Assembly (NCBI GenBank): GCA_030651035.1 | Contig: JAUSCK010000183.1 | Span: forward strand, 1-41,203 | Direction of reading: 5' to 3' | Length of the DNA stretch: 41,203 bases | Source: Elusimicrobiota bacterium | Lineage (GTDB): Bacteria; Elusimicrobiota; Elusimicrobia; Elusimicrobiales; UBA9959 | Part shown: piece by piece, positions 6,893 to 13,509 of the stretch | Position numbering within the stretch: the first letter of the stretch is position 1 | How the letters are laid out: each line of letters starts with the position of its first letter | Position numbers and translations under genes: made by a program | The notes under the pieces: generated by a model | The model's database searches: none | The model's input: the letters and a program-made list of their open reading frames with translations, nothing else | Told to the model about the DNA's origin: nothing

Positions 6893-7600
6893 CTATAACA
6901 CATCTAACAGCCAGATAAGAAACACCACTATGAGTGCAATTGCTATGGCGTACCGCTTGAACACCCATCCAACATGGACCTTCCAGCAAGCGTCGCACCA
7001 GACCTGCGTGGCCGGGACCGAAAAGCCATGCCGCAGGTGACCGGGCTTACCGCACTCGTCGCACAACCCGCAATACCCTTTGGGAACACCGTTCTGTTCA
7101 AGAACTCTGGGATCAAGCACGCCGCAATAACACCCGCGCGTGTTTCGCACAACGATGCGCACCTCACCGGTGAAATCCGAAGCAGAGGCTTCCTCGGTCA
7201 TTATCTGCAATACATGCTCTGGCTTCCCACCCCCCGTCCCCGCGCCTATTAGCGGTAAAGCGATGGAGCGGAAACCGTGCTGTTCCGCCAAAGCCAGCGC
7301 ATTGCGTGTTGACGCTCTAATAGATTCCTCGGACGAGCGCCAAAGCATATTTATCCCGGCAACGTGGATGATCGCCTTGAACGGCAGCTTCCCCGGCTTG
7401 GTTAGCACAGCGCCGCCCAAAGGAATAGGCCCAATCCGCCCCAACTCGCGGAATGGTTGATACCCGCCCTGCTTCTTAATAGCGCCGGAAACCCCCTGCG
7501 GCAGTAATAGCCACCAGGGAATAATATTCCTGTTCCAAGCGTTGACGATACAGTCAACCTTCTGCCCCAGCAGGTTCCCCTCAATGATTTCAACCTTCAT
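6893..7600 (-). CDS. Macrodomain fused to a zinc ribbon and C-terminal membrane anchor
   Basis: 235 aa. Residues 1-155 form a macrodomain: IIEGNLLGQKVDCIVNAWN (5-23), the loop QGVSGAIKKQGG (35-46), AIIHVAG (76-82) and SIALPLIGAGTGGG (112-125). These are the ADP-ribose-binding and catalytic loops of Appr-1''-processing enzymes, though the usual N-A-A-N reads N-A-W-N. A zinc ribbon follows (C177, C180, C183 and C202, C205), then one membrane helix at 216-233 ending in LLDVL. The protein would sit on the cytosolic face of the membrane as a tail-anchored ADP-ribose reader or hydrolase. The likely ribosome site AGGAG belongs to the dispersed motif at 7610-7639 and is rather far (about 15 nt) from the ATG. 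Confidence 0.8.
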   Translation of the reverse strand: MKVEIIEGNLLGQKVDCIVNAWNRNIIPWWLLLPQGVSGAIKKQGGYQPFRELGRIGPIPLGGAVLTKPGKLPFKAIIHVAGINMLWRSSEESIRASTRNALALAEQHGFRSIALPLIGAGTGGGKPEHVLQIMTEEASASDFTGEVRIVVRNTRGCYCGVLDPRVLEQNGVPKGYCGLCDECGKPGHLRHGFSVPATQVWCDACWKVHVGWVFKRYAIAIALIVVFLIWLLDVL

Positions 7601-7609
7601 ATAAATCCA

Positions 7610-7639
7610 GAAAAGTCTCCTGGTACCTTTTACCCCGTT
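7610..7639. repeat. Dispersed motif, right copy (AAAAGTCTCCTGGTACCTTTTACC)
   Basis: Second copy of the motif at 4676-4706, in the same orientation. On the minus strand it reads GGTACCAGGAGACTTTTC immediately upstream of the macrodomain gene. Confidence 0.6.
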
Positions 7640-7640
7640 A

Positions 7641-7796
7641 ACCTACTTGGGTCTGCCTGCGGAATTCCCTGAGTTTAGGCCGGCCCCTCAAGCGTCGCTG
7701 TATGACCACGCCTGCGGTCCGCCGGATGAAGACTGCCAGCCGGATCCGAAAGGCGACTTATACGAAGCAATAGAACCTGCCCCGGCTGACGAATAA
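7641..7796 (+). pseudogene. 3' remnant of an unidentified plus-strand gene
   Basis: An open plus-strand reading frame without a start codon encodes a natural-looking acidic C-terminus (LGLPAEFPEFRP ... PDEDCQPDPKGDLYEAIE ... PADE, stop 7794-7796). It is followed 4 bp later by a terminator-like hairpin. The same last codons (IEPAPADE-stop) and the hairpin recur at 8735-8825. This indicates the 3' end of a gene that was copied or left behind by rearrangement. Parent family not recognised. Confidence 0.5.
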
Positions 7797-7975
7797 AACC
7801 ACTCCGGAACTCCCGGTACGACCGCCAACTGCCGGGCGCGGCGGAGTTTTTTTTAATTCCAGGAAACAGCCCCGCTTTTTTTATTATAGATAAAACAAAC
7901 AGCAAGGAGCGATTTTCGCGGATTTTTGCGGCAGGGAAAAGATAGAGGCAGGGGGGGAACTAGCGATAAGAGGCC
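7768..7975. repeat. ~208-bp imperfect direct repeat, copy 1
   Basis: Starts with CAATAGAACCTGCCCCGG and ends near GCGATAAGAGGCC. It matches 8735-8943 almost base for base for the first ~85 bp, then with scattered substitutions. It contains the last codons of the remnant gene, a terminator-like hairpin and ~120 bp of A/T-richer sequence. The two copies flank the lemA-like gene. Confidence 0.85.
7801..7854 (+). terminator. Terminator-like hairpin within repeat copy 1
   Basis: Outer stem ACTCCG (7801-7806) / CGGAGT (7842-7847), inner stem CCCGG (7812-7816) / CCGGG (7832-7836), followed by eight T residues. It lies just past the stop of the plus-strand gene remnant. In copy 2 the equivalent hairpin has lost the long T-run. 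Confidence 0.6.
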
Positions 7976-8005
7976 TTATGTTTCCTACAGGTGCAATTAG
8001 CTGCG

Positions 8006-8647
8006 CTAGCTATTTCCTGCGCCCTCAGAAGAGGTGCCGTAGAACGATGACGGGATACCCGGCATAAGCTCCTCTGTCCGATTCAGACCGAACAGTCTTA
8101 CCAGGATATTCCCAGGGAAGCTTTCGGCGGTATCGTTGTAAGAGTCTGCCGACCGGTTATAAAGTTCTATTACCCACGGGAGGTTATTATTCAGGCGCAT
8201 ATAATTCCCGTTGTCCATAGATCCAAGCAGGGATTCAAGCTTACTTAGCTGGGAGTCAAGTCTTGGCGCGATGGACATCTTCCCCCTTCTGCTCCTTGCT
8301 TCGCCCCATTCGCCCCTCAATAGGATTATTCCAGGAGCCAGGTCCTTGATTTCGGTCTCAAAGGCTGCTTCGGCCTCTGCTAAACTTTTCCTGCCGGGCT
8401 TGCTTGCCGCTGCGCGCACTCCCTCTTCAAGCAGCCTCTTCGTAAGAGAACCGTACTTCCTGTTTTTCAGTTGGGCAAGCAGGTCCGGAATTCGGTCAAA
8501 TCGCGCCTGCAGGTCGGTTTCAACCAGCGCCCAGGCAACAGTTACGGCGTTAGAGGACTTTGCCAGTTTATAATAAGTCAAGCCAGCCCAAAGCATCATC
8601 GCCGCTGCGGCCGTGAGGGCTGGTATAAGTATTTTTTTCATAAGCAT
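8006..8647 (-). CDS. LemA-family membrane-anchored protein
   Basis: 213 aa. An N-terminal membrane helix (about residues 5-26) is followed by the LemA pattern: NAVTVAWALVETDLQARFDRIPDLL near residues 33-57, then helices, and near the C-terminus YNRSADSYND..ESFPGNILVRLFG. LemA proteins are short N-out membrane proteins with a cytosolic or periplasmic helical bundle; their biochemical role is not settled. The length fits the family (about 185-215 aa). The gene stands alone and is bracketed by the two 208-bp direct repeats, so it may have moved or been duplicated with them. The 405-bp stretch downstream (7601-8005) holds only repeats and a gene remnant. Confidence 0.8.
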   Translation of the reverse strand: MLMKKILIPALTAAAAMMLWAGLTYYKLAKSSNAVTVAWALVETDLQARFDRIPDLLAQLKNRKYGSLTKRLLEEGVRAAASKPGRKSLAEAEAAFETEIKDLAPGIILLRGEWGEARSRRGKMSIAPRLDSQLSKLESLLGSMDNGNYMRLNNNLPWVIELYNRSADSYNDTAESFPGNILVRLFGLNRTEELMPGIPSSFYGTSSEGAGNS

Positions 8648-8734
8648 ACGCCGCCTTTCACTGGGACAAGACTACTGCTCCTTTTCCTTTCTAGTTAAAA
8701 GTGTCTGGTATCTATTCCCGAATTCCTTATTTTA

Positions 8735-8943
8735 CAATAGAACCTGCCCCGGCTGACGAATAAAACCACTCCGGAACTCCCAATACGACCGCCAACTGCC
8801 GGGCGCGGAGGAGTTTTCATAAATTCAAGAAAATGGCTGGATTTTTTGTATCATAGAAAAATAGACGGAAGGGAAGCACTTTCTATAATATTTTTAGGCA
8901 GCGGAAAGATAAAGGCAGGGCGGAAACTGGCGATAAACGGCCC
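8735..8943. repeat. ~208-bp imperfect direct repeat, copy 2
   Basis: Second copy of 7768-7975, offset by 967 bp. It also starts with CAATAGAACCTGCCCCGG and ends near GCGATAAACGGCC. Here no coding sequence extends upstream of the repeat, so only the 3' tail of the remnant gene is present. The stretch 8648-8956 contains nothing else I can support. Confidence 0.85.
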
Positions 8944-8956
8944 GCGCTAAGGCCCG

Positions 8957-9121
8957 TTATCTTGCCAGCATCCCCAGCTGCTTCAGGACTCCCGAGTAGT
9001 CGGCGTTGTTCGGCGAGGTTGTGAAAATGAAAAATGCCGCGGGATGGATGAAAATGCGCGGGCCCGGCCAGGCACGGCGCGGGTTTTTGAGGTGTTCCCG
9101 TTTATCTGCCCAAAAGGATAG
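8957..9121 (-). pseudogene. C-terminal fragment of a minus-strand gene
   Basis: About 54 codons, open to the stop at 8957-8959, with natural-looking composition (LSFWADKREHLKNP ... RIFIHPAAFFIFTTSP, then NNADYSGVLKQLGMLAR). There is no start codon. The 5' part is replaced by the 83-bp palindromic element at 9121. The parent family was not recognised. Confidence 0.5.
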
Positions 9122-9203
9122 GGGACGCACATGACTTTATGCCTATTTGTCCACAACACAGTTCGGCTTGTTAGTAATAAGTAATATAGTCATGTACGTC
9201 CCT
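9121..9203. repeat. 83-bp palindromic (MITE/REP-like) element
   Basis: Ends are inverted repeats: GGGGACGCACATGACT (9121-9136) against AGTCATGTACGTCCCT (9188-9203), 14 of 16 pairs. The centre is A/T-rich. It sits exactly where two divergently oriented genes lose their 5' ends. Non-coding; no target duplication visible. Confidence 0.65.
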
Positions 9204-9212
9204 AATGTCTAA

Positions 9213-9431
9213 TGTCGCGTTTTCTCGTTCGACAATGGCCAGGGCCTCAGCGAGCACACGGCGCCGTTCGACGCCATGGTGGAGATACCGGACGGCGCGG
9301 CCGTGATAACCATCTCAGGCAAGCCTAATAAGGTGAAGGCGGGGGAATTCATAATAATGCCCGCCAACAAGCCCCACGCGCTGAAAGCCGTAGAAAAGTT
9401 CAAGATGGCCCTGGTAATGATAAGGTCTTAA
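9213..9431 (+). pseudogene. 5'-truncated cupin-domain protein
   Basis: 73 codons from just after an in-frame stop to TAA at 9429-9431, with no start codon. The translation is a typical small cupin C-terminal half: FSFDNGQGLSEHTAPFDA, MVEIPDGAAVITISGK, VKAGEFIIMPANKPHALKA, ending KMALVMIRS. The metal-site histidine motif (E-H near the start, PHALK near the end) is preserved. About 35-40 N-terminal residues are missing, and the break coincides with the 83-bp element. It is therefore a remnant rather than an active gene. Confidence 0.75.
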
Positions 9432-9497
9432 GCGGGGCGCCTTGCACTAGATCATTCTTATTCGATGGCGGCCTGGCTGTAGGGGAAAGAGGCGCTG

Positions 9498-10910
9498 TCA
9501 GTAACGGTTCCCCGTCCAGTTCCCGCGGGGGATCCAATAGCCGAGAAAATTCTCATCTCTTAACGAAGCGAGCCACACCGCGTCATTCTTTGAGTAAATC
9601 TCGCTTAAGGCGCATTTTGAGACAGCCAGTCCGCCCTTGATCACGCGGTTGCGGATGGCAGCGAGGCTGAGCATACCGCCGCGTATAGATAGCAGCACAG
9701 GGGCTGTCCAGAGAGCCCGCAGGGCCGGGGCATCCGGGGGAAGGGCCGTGTTTTTTTTAAAAGCTCTGCGGCAGGCGTCCTGAAGCCAGATGGTGCGCGA
9801 GGCTATGCCGTAATATCTGTGTCCTTCGGCGGGAACTTCCGACTCGGTGCGACGCTGCTGCGGCCGGTTCAGACAATTGACAAGAGCCGAGAGAGCGGCC
9901 ATAAACGTGGAAGAGGAAACAGCGGTCTGCCAGTCTTCCATGTACCCCAGGCACCCGCGCCAGAGGCCGACATACTTCTTATTTCTCATCTGCCCGCCCA
10001 CTTCCGCCAGGTCGCGCTTATGCACCGCTATTTCCCGTAAAAGCAGGGCTTCAGCCTGCTTCTCCAGAAAGGCGAGCATTTCGGAGAACTTTTCGTCCCG
10101 TACGCACTTCCCGAAAGAGGCATCCAGTGTAAGGCTGTCGTCGTTGATGTCGGCGGACACCGGGACCAAAGGCATCTGCGCGATATAGGTTTCCACATAA
10201 ACGCCCAGGACATAGATGTCGACCTCGGAATTTGCGGCGGGGGGCGGTTCCGTTACCGGCATGGGGAACGCGGGTGTCAGCGGAGAAATGAAACCGTACC
10301 GGCCGCTTTCTTTAAAAACAAGCGAGAGGGAGGTGTCCGCTAATCTGCTGAAGGTCTTGCTGGCGGCACATGCCGACCTCACAGGGATGGGGCAGCATAC
10401 CATAGCCTCATCAGCCTCGGCTGGGTAGCTGAGTATTCTGTCGACCGGCAGTTCCTTTGGCTCCGCCGTCCAGAACGCACGCAAAATGGTACGGGTCCCT
10501 TGCGTAGCGGGGCCCGGCGTATGCTCCAGCATGCCGGTGAGATTAACCGACTCCCCGCCGGAAGAGATAGTTATCAGGACGGGATTTGTTCTGAATAAAG
10601 CCAGGAGGCCGGCGGCAAAGTGCCTGCCGCGGCTGAAGCCGCCGGCAAAAAGAGGAGCGTAGAGGTCCGAGAGCTCCTCTCTCGTGAACGGCTTGCCGTC
10701 AAAACTCAGCTCAAAACCCGGGCCAGGGCCGCCTGAAGCGCGATCCAGCGTCACCTCGGCGGCACCGGAGGCTACCGCGCAGCGTATCCAGGCGCGAAGG
10801 AACATATCAGGGGACTGGAACTGGTAGCGTGAAAGGACCGCCAGCATCCGCTCACTGTCGATCCTGAACGTGCCGGTCTCTACAAGTTCACCTTCCTCAG
10901 GGGAGCCCAT
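9498..10910 (-). CDS. Degenerate GHKL (HSP90-like) ATPase-fold protein, tentative
   Basis: 470 aa. Residues 15-115 align by eye with the N-terminal ATPase fold of HtpG/GHKL proteins: FRIDSERMLAVLSRYQFQ-SPDMFLRAWIRCAVASGA resembles the 'pEiFLRELISNasDA' helix, and DGKPFTREELSDLYAPLF...GGFSRGRHFAAGLLALF resembles the D-G and G-x-G-F lid regions. The catalytic Glu and Mg-binding Asn of the helix are replaced (R-A-W-I-R-C), so ATP hydrolysis is unlikely. The remaining ~350 residues are unfamiliar. Ribosome site CGGAGG precedes the ATG, and a promoter lies at 10998-11026. The gene is monocistronic. The family call is inference; it could be an unrelated hypothetical protein. Confidence 0.45.
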   Translation of the reverse strand: MGSPEEGELVETGTFRIDSERMLAVLSRYQFQSPDMFLRAWIRCAVASGAAEVTLDRASGGPGPGFELSFDGKPFTREELSDLYAPLFAGGFSRGRHFAAGLLALFRTNPVLITISSGGESVNLTGMLEHTPGPATQGTRTILRAFWTAEPKELPVDRILSYPAEADEAMVCCPIPVRSACAASKTFSRLADTSLSLVFKESGRYGFISPLTPAFPMPVTEPPPAANSEVDIYVLGVYVETYIAQMPLVPVSADINDDSLTLDASFGKCVRDEKFSEMLAFLEKQAEALLLREIAVHKRDLAEVGGQMRNKKYVGLWRGCLGYMEDWQTAVSSSTFMAALSALVNCLNRPQQRRTESEVPAEGHRYYGIASRTIWLQDACRRAFKKNTALPPDAPALRALWTAPVLLSIRGGMLSLAAIRNRVIKGGLAVSKCALSEIYSKNDAVWLASLRDENFLGYWIPRGNWTGNRY

Positions 10911-10997
10911 CGGCGGCCTCCGGTGCGGCGGAAAGAATGCGCAAAATCTTTATATTTTGTGGGGATACCTTGATCATAACAAAACCCGGCCTTTGGT

Positions 10998-11026
10998 ATT
11001 ATAGCGGTACTTGTCCGCTTCGTCCA
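10998..11026 (-). promoter_or_regulatory. Promoter for the GHKL-like gene
   Basis: On the minus strand: TGGACG (11021-11026), 17-bp spacer, perfect TATAAT (10998-11003). This is about 90 bp upstream of the start codon. Confidence 0.55.
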
Positions 11027-11147
11027 TGGGATACCTGGTCGTGGCAGCGGTAAAAGGGGGAAGGGGTCAGGTCTTTGTTTTTAGCAGTTACTACAGACAG
11101 AGCCTGTTTTTTATCCCTGTGTCACCGCTCCGGTTAAAAATAAACAG

Positions 11148-11176
11148 TTTTGAGCGGGGGGAAATATAGGTATAAT
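11148..11176 (+). promoter_or_regulatory. Promoter for the amino-acid ABC transporter operon
   Basis: Perfect TATAAT at 11171-11176 with a weak -35 (TTTTGA, 11148-11153) 17 bp upstream. The predicted transcription start (about 11182-11184) is only 3-5 nt from the ATG at 11187, and there is no ribosome site, so the mRNA may be leaderless. Confidence 0.5.
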
Positions 11177-11186
11177 TTCAAATCAC

Positions 11187-12704
11187 ATGAAAGACATGCA
11201 GGTCCGCCGCGGGAAAAAATATAAAAAAATAATTGAAGCGGCGATCCTATTGTCGCCGCTCCTGGCTCTGTTTACCGCCGGGGCCTCGGCTGATACGCTG
11301 GCCGATGTAAAAGCGCGCGGGGTGTTCCGCTGGGGGGCCGATGCGGAAGGCGGGGCGCCCTACGTGTACCAGGACCCGAAAGACCCGGACAAGCTTATCG
11401 GTTTTGAGGTGGACCTGGCGCAGGCGCTGGCCGCCAGGTGGGGAGTCCGGGCCGAGATGGTGCAGAACAACTGGGACGGGCTTATCCCGGCGCTGGGCCG
11501 CGGCAGCTTCGACTTCATCCTGAACGGGCTGGAGATAACCCCGGAGCACCTGAAACAGGTGGCGATGAGCAAGCCCTACTATATCTACAGCCAGCAGATA
11601 GTTACCGCGAAGGATCGCGGCGACATAAAGACGCAGGAGGACCTTAAGGGAAAAAAAGTCGGCGTCCTTTCAGCCAGCATGTCCCAGCGCATCCTTGAAA
11701 AAATGGGCGGCGTCACGATAGTTTCCTATGCCGGCAACTCCGAGCCCTGCCGCGACCTGAGGAACGGGCGGCTGGACGCGTCCCTGATGGATTACCCGAT
11801 AGCGCTGTATTACGCCAAGCCCTACGCCGAGCTTAAATTCTCGGGCAAGCCTTTCGCCTACGGCTATTACGGCATGGGCGTCCTCAAAAAAGACGCGGCG
11901 CTGCTGAATGACATAAACCTCGCGCTGGACGCGCTGCTGGCCGAGGGGAAGCTGAAAGCCATTTATAAAAAATGGGGCATGTGGGAAGAAGACATGGGCT
12001 CCAAAATGAAGCGCTATGGCAAAGAGGACGCCGTGGTGGAGGAAAGCCCGGCAGCGGGCCTGCCCTGGGGGAAATACCTGTGGCTGCTCCTTAAGAGCGC
12101 GGTTGTCACGGTGGAGCTTTCCGTTATTTCCATGGTGCTGGCGGTAGGCCTGGGCCTGGCGCTGGCGCTGGCGAGACTGTACGGCGCCGCCCCTCTGCGC
12201 TGGCTGAGCACGGCTTACGTGGAAGTGGTGCGCGGAACCCCGCTGCTTATACAGCTTTACATACTTTACTACGGCCTGCCGAATATCGGGATAAAGCTGA
12301 CCGCCTTTATTGCGGCGATACTCGGGCTCGGCATGAATTACGCCGCTTACGAGGCAGAGAACTACAGGGCCGGCATACAGGCCATACCGCGCGGCCAGAT
12401 GGAGGCCGCGATGTCCCTCGGCATGACCCGGATGCAGGCCGTGAGGCACGTAATTCTGCCGCAGGCTATGCGGATCGTCATCCCGCCGATCAGCAACGAT
12501 TTTATCGCCCTGTTCAAGGATTCCTCGCTGGTCTCGGTCATCACCATGGTCGAGCTGACAAAGATGTACGGCATGCTCGCCAACGCCACCTACAATTACA
12601 TGGGGCTCGGCCTGCTGACGGCCGCCATCTATTTCGGCCTCAGCTACCCGGCTTCGCTGGCCGCCCGGCACCTGGAGAAAAAACTGGCATATGATCATCG
12701 TTAA
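11187..12704 (+). CDS. Fused amino-acid-binding protein and ABC permease
   Basis: 505 aa. After an N-terminal hydrophobic segment (about residues 14-35, ending GASADT), residues 36-270 form a type II periplasmic binding domain (GVFRWGADAEGGAPYV, FEVDLAQALAARWGV, GSFDFILNGLEITPE, KKVGVLSASMSQRIL). Residues ~285-500 are a GlnP/HisM-type permease: VELSVISMVLAVGLGLALAL, VVRGTPLLIQLYILYYGLP and the ATPase-contact loop EAAMSLGMTRMQAVRHVILPQA. The substrate is probably a polar amino acid. Such fusions are known, for example GlnP of Gram-positive bacteria; two such chains would form the transporter with two ATPases. The downstream ATPase gene overlaps by 14 bp, indicating translational coupling. Confidence 0.9.
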   Translation: MKDMQVRRGKKYKKIIEAAILLSPLLALFTAGASADTLADVKARGVFRWGADAEGGAPYVYQDPKDPDKLIGFEVDLAQALAARWGVRAEMVQNNWDGLIPALGRGSFDFILNGLEITPEHLKQVAMSKPYYIYSQQIVTAKDRGDIKTQEDLKGKKVGVLSASMSQRILEKMGGVTIVSYAGNSEPCRDLRNGRLDASLMDYPIALYYAKPYAELKFSGKPFAYGYYGMGVLKKDAALLNDINLALDALLAEGKLKAIYKKWGMWEEDMGSKMKRYGKEDAVVEESPAAGLPWGKYLWLLLKSAVVTVELSVISMVLAVGLGLALALARLYGAAPLRWLSTAYVEVVRGTPLLIQLYILYYGLPNIGIKLTAFIAAILGLGMNYAAYEAENYRAGIQAIPRGQMEAAMSLGMTRMQAVRHVILPQAMRIVIPPISNDFIALFKDSSLVSVITMVELTKMYGMLANATYNYMGLGLLTAAIYFGLSYPASLAARHLEKKLAYDHR

Positions 12705-13509
12705 AAATCTCGTAAAAGCCTACAAGGGGCACAAGGTGCTGGACGGCATCAGCCTGGGCCAGGCCAAGGGTGAAAAAGTCGTCATCATAGGGCCCAGCGG
12801 CTGCGGCAAGACCACTCTTTTGCGCTGCCTTAACCAGATGGAAGTTTTCGATTCCGGCACGATCAGCGTGGCCGGAGTGACAATTGACGCGGCCCTGGAC
12901 CACTCTTCTAAAGCCTGGAAGCAGAGCCGGCACGAACTGCGGATGCGCGTCGGCATGGTCTTCCAGAGCTTCAACCTTTTTCCGCACATGACGGCGCTGG
13001 AGAATATCACGCTCGCGCCCGTCAGGGTCAAGGGGATGCATGCGGCGCCGGCCCGCAGGCTGGGCGCGGATTTTCTTGAAAAAGTGGGCCTCGGCGAGAA
13101 GGCCGGGTTTTATCCTTCGCAGCTCTCCGGCGGCCAGCAGCAGCGCGTGGCCATAGCGCGTGCGCTCGCCATGAAGCCCGACGTCATGCTTTTCGACGAG
13201 CCGACCAGCGCGCTGGACCCGGAGGTAAAGGAAGATGTCCTGGGCGTGATGAGAAAACTGGCTTACGAAGGGATGACCATGCTGGTCATAACCCATGAAA
13301 TTTCCTTTGCCAGGGATATAGCGGACAGGGTAATTTTCATGGAAGCGGGGAGAGTCGTGGAAACCGGCCCCGCTAAAGAGATATTCCTGCGGCCTAAAGA
13401 GGCCAGGACCATTGAATTTCTGAGCAAGCTCCTGCCAAGGAGCCCGAAGCTGAAAACGGCCGTCCTGGTCCCCGACAACCAGCTGTCGCTTGAAGACTTG
13501 TGGGACTAG
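12691..13509 (+). CDS. glnQ: Amino-acid ABC transporter ATP-binding protein
   Basis: 272 aa. All ABC ATPase motifs are present: Walker A GPSGCGKTTLL (about residue 34), Q-loop VFQSFNLFPHMTALENI, signature LSGGQQQRVAIARAL, Walker B VMLFDEPTSALDPE, and the H-loop VITHEISFARDIADRVIFM. The NLFPHMTALENI stretch is typical of the polar amino-acid (GlnQ/HisP) subfamily. The C-terminal ~25 residues after FLSKLLPR are unusual. The gene overlaps the fused binding/permease gene, with which it forms the complete importer. Its 3' end overlaps the convergent VTC gene by 4 bp. Confidence 0.93.
   Translation: MIIVKNLVKAYKGHKVLDGISLGQAKGEKVVIIGPSGCGKTTLLRCLNQMEVFDSGTISVAGVTIDAALDHSSKAWKQSRHELRMRVGMVFQSFNLFPHMTALENITLAPVRVKGMHAAPARRLGADFLEKVGLGEKAGFYPSQLSGGQQQRVAIARALAMKPDVMLFDEPTSALDPEVKEDVLGVMRKLAYEGMTMLVITHEISFARDIADRVIFMEAGRVVETGPAKEIFLRPKEARTIEFLSKLLPRSPKLKTAVLVPDNQLSLEDLWD

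Noticed and set aside
7675-7905. Minus-strand 76-codon open frame over repeat copy 1
   Set aside because: It runs through the terminator hairpin and the repeat; the opposite strand carries the natural-looking gene tail.
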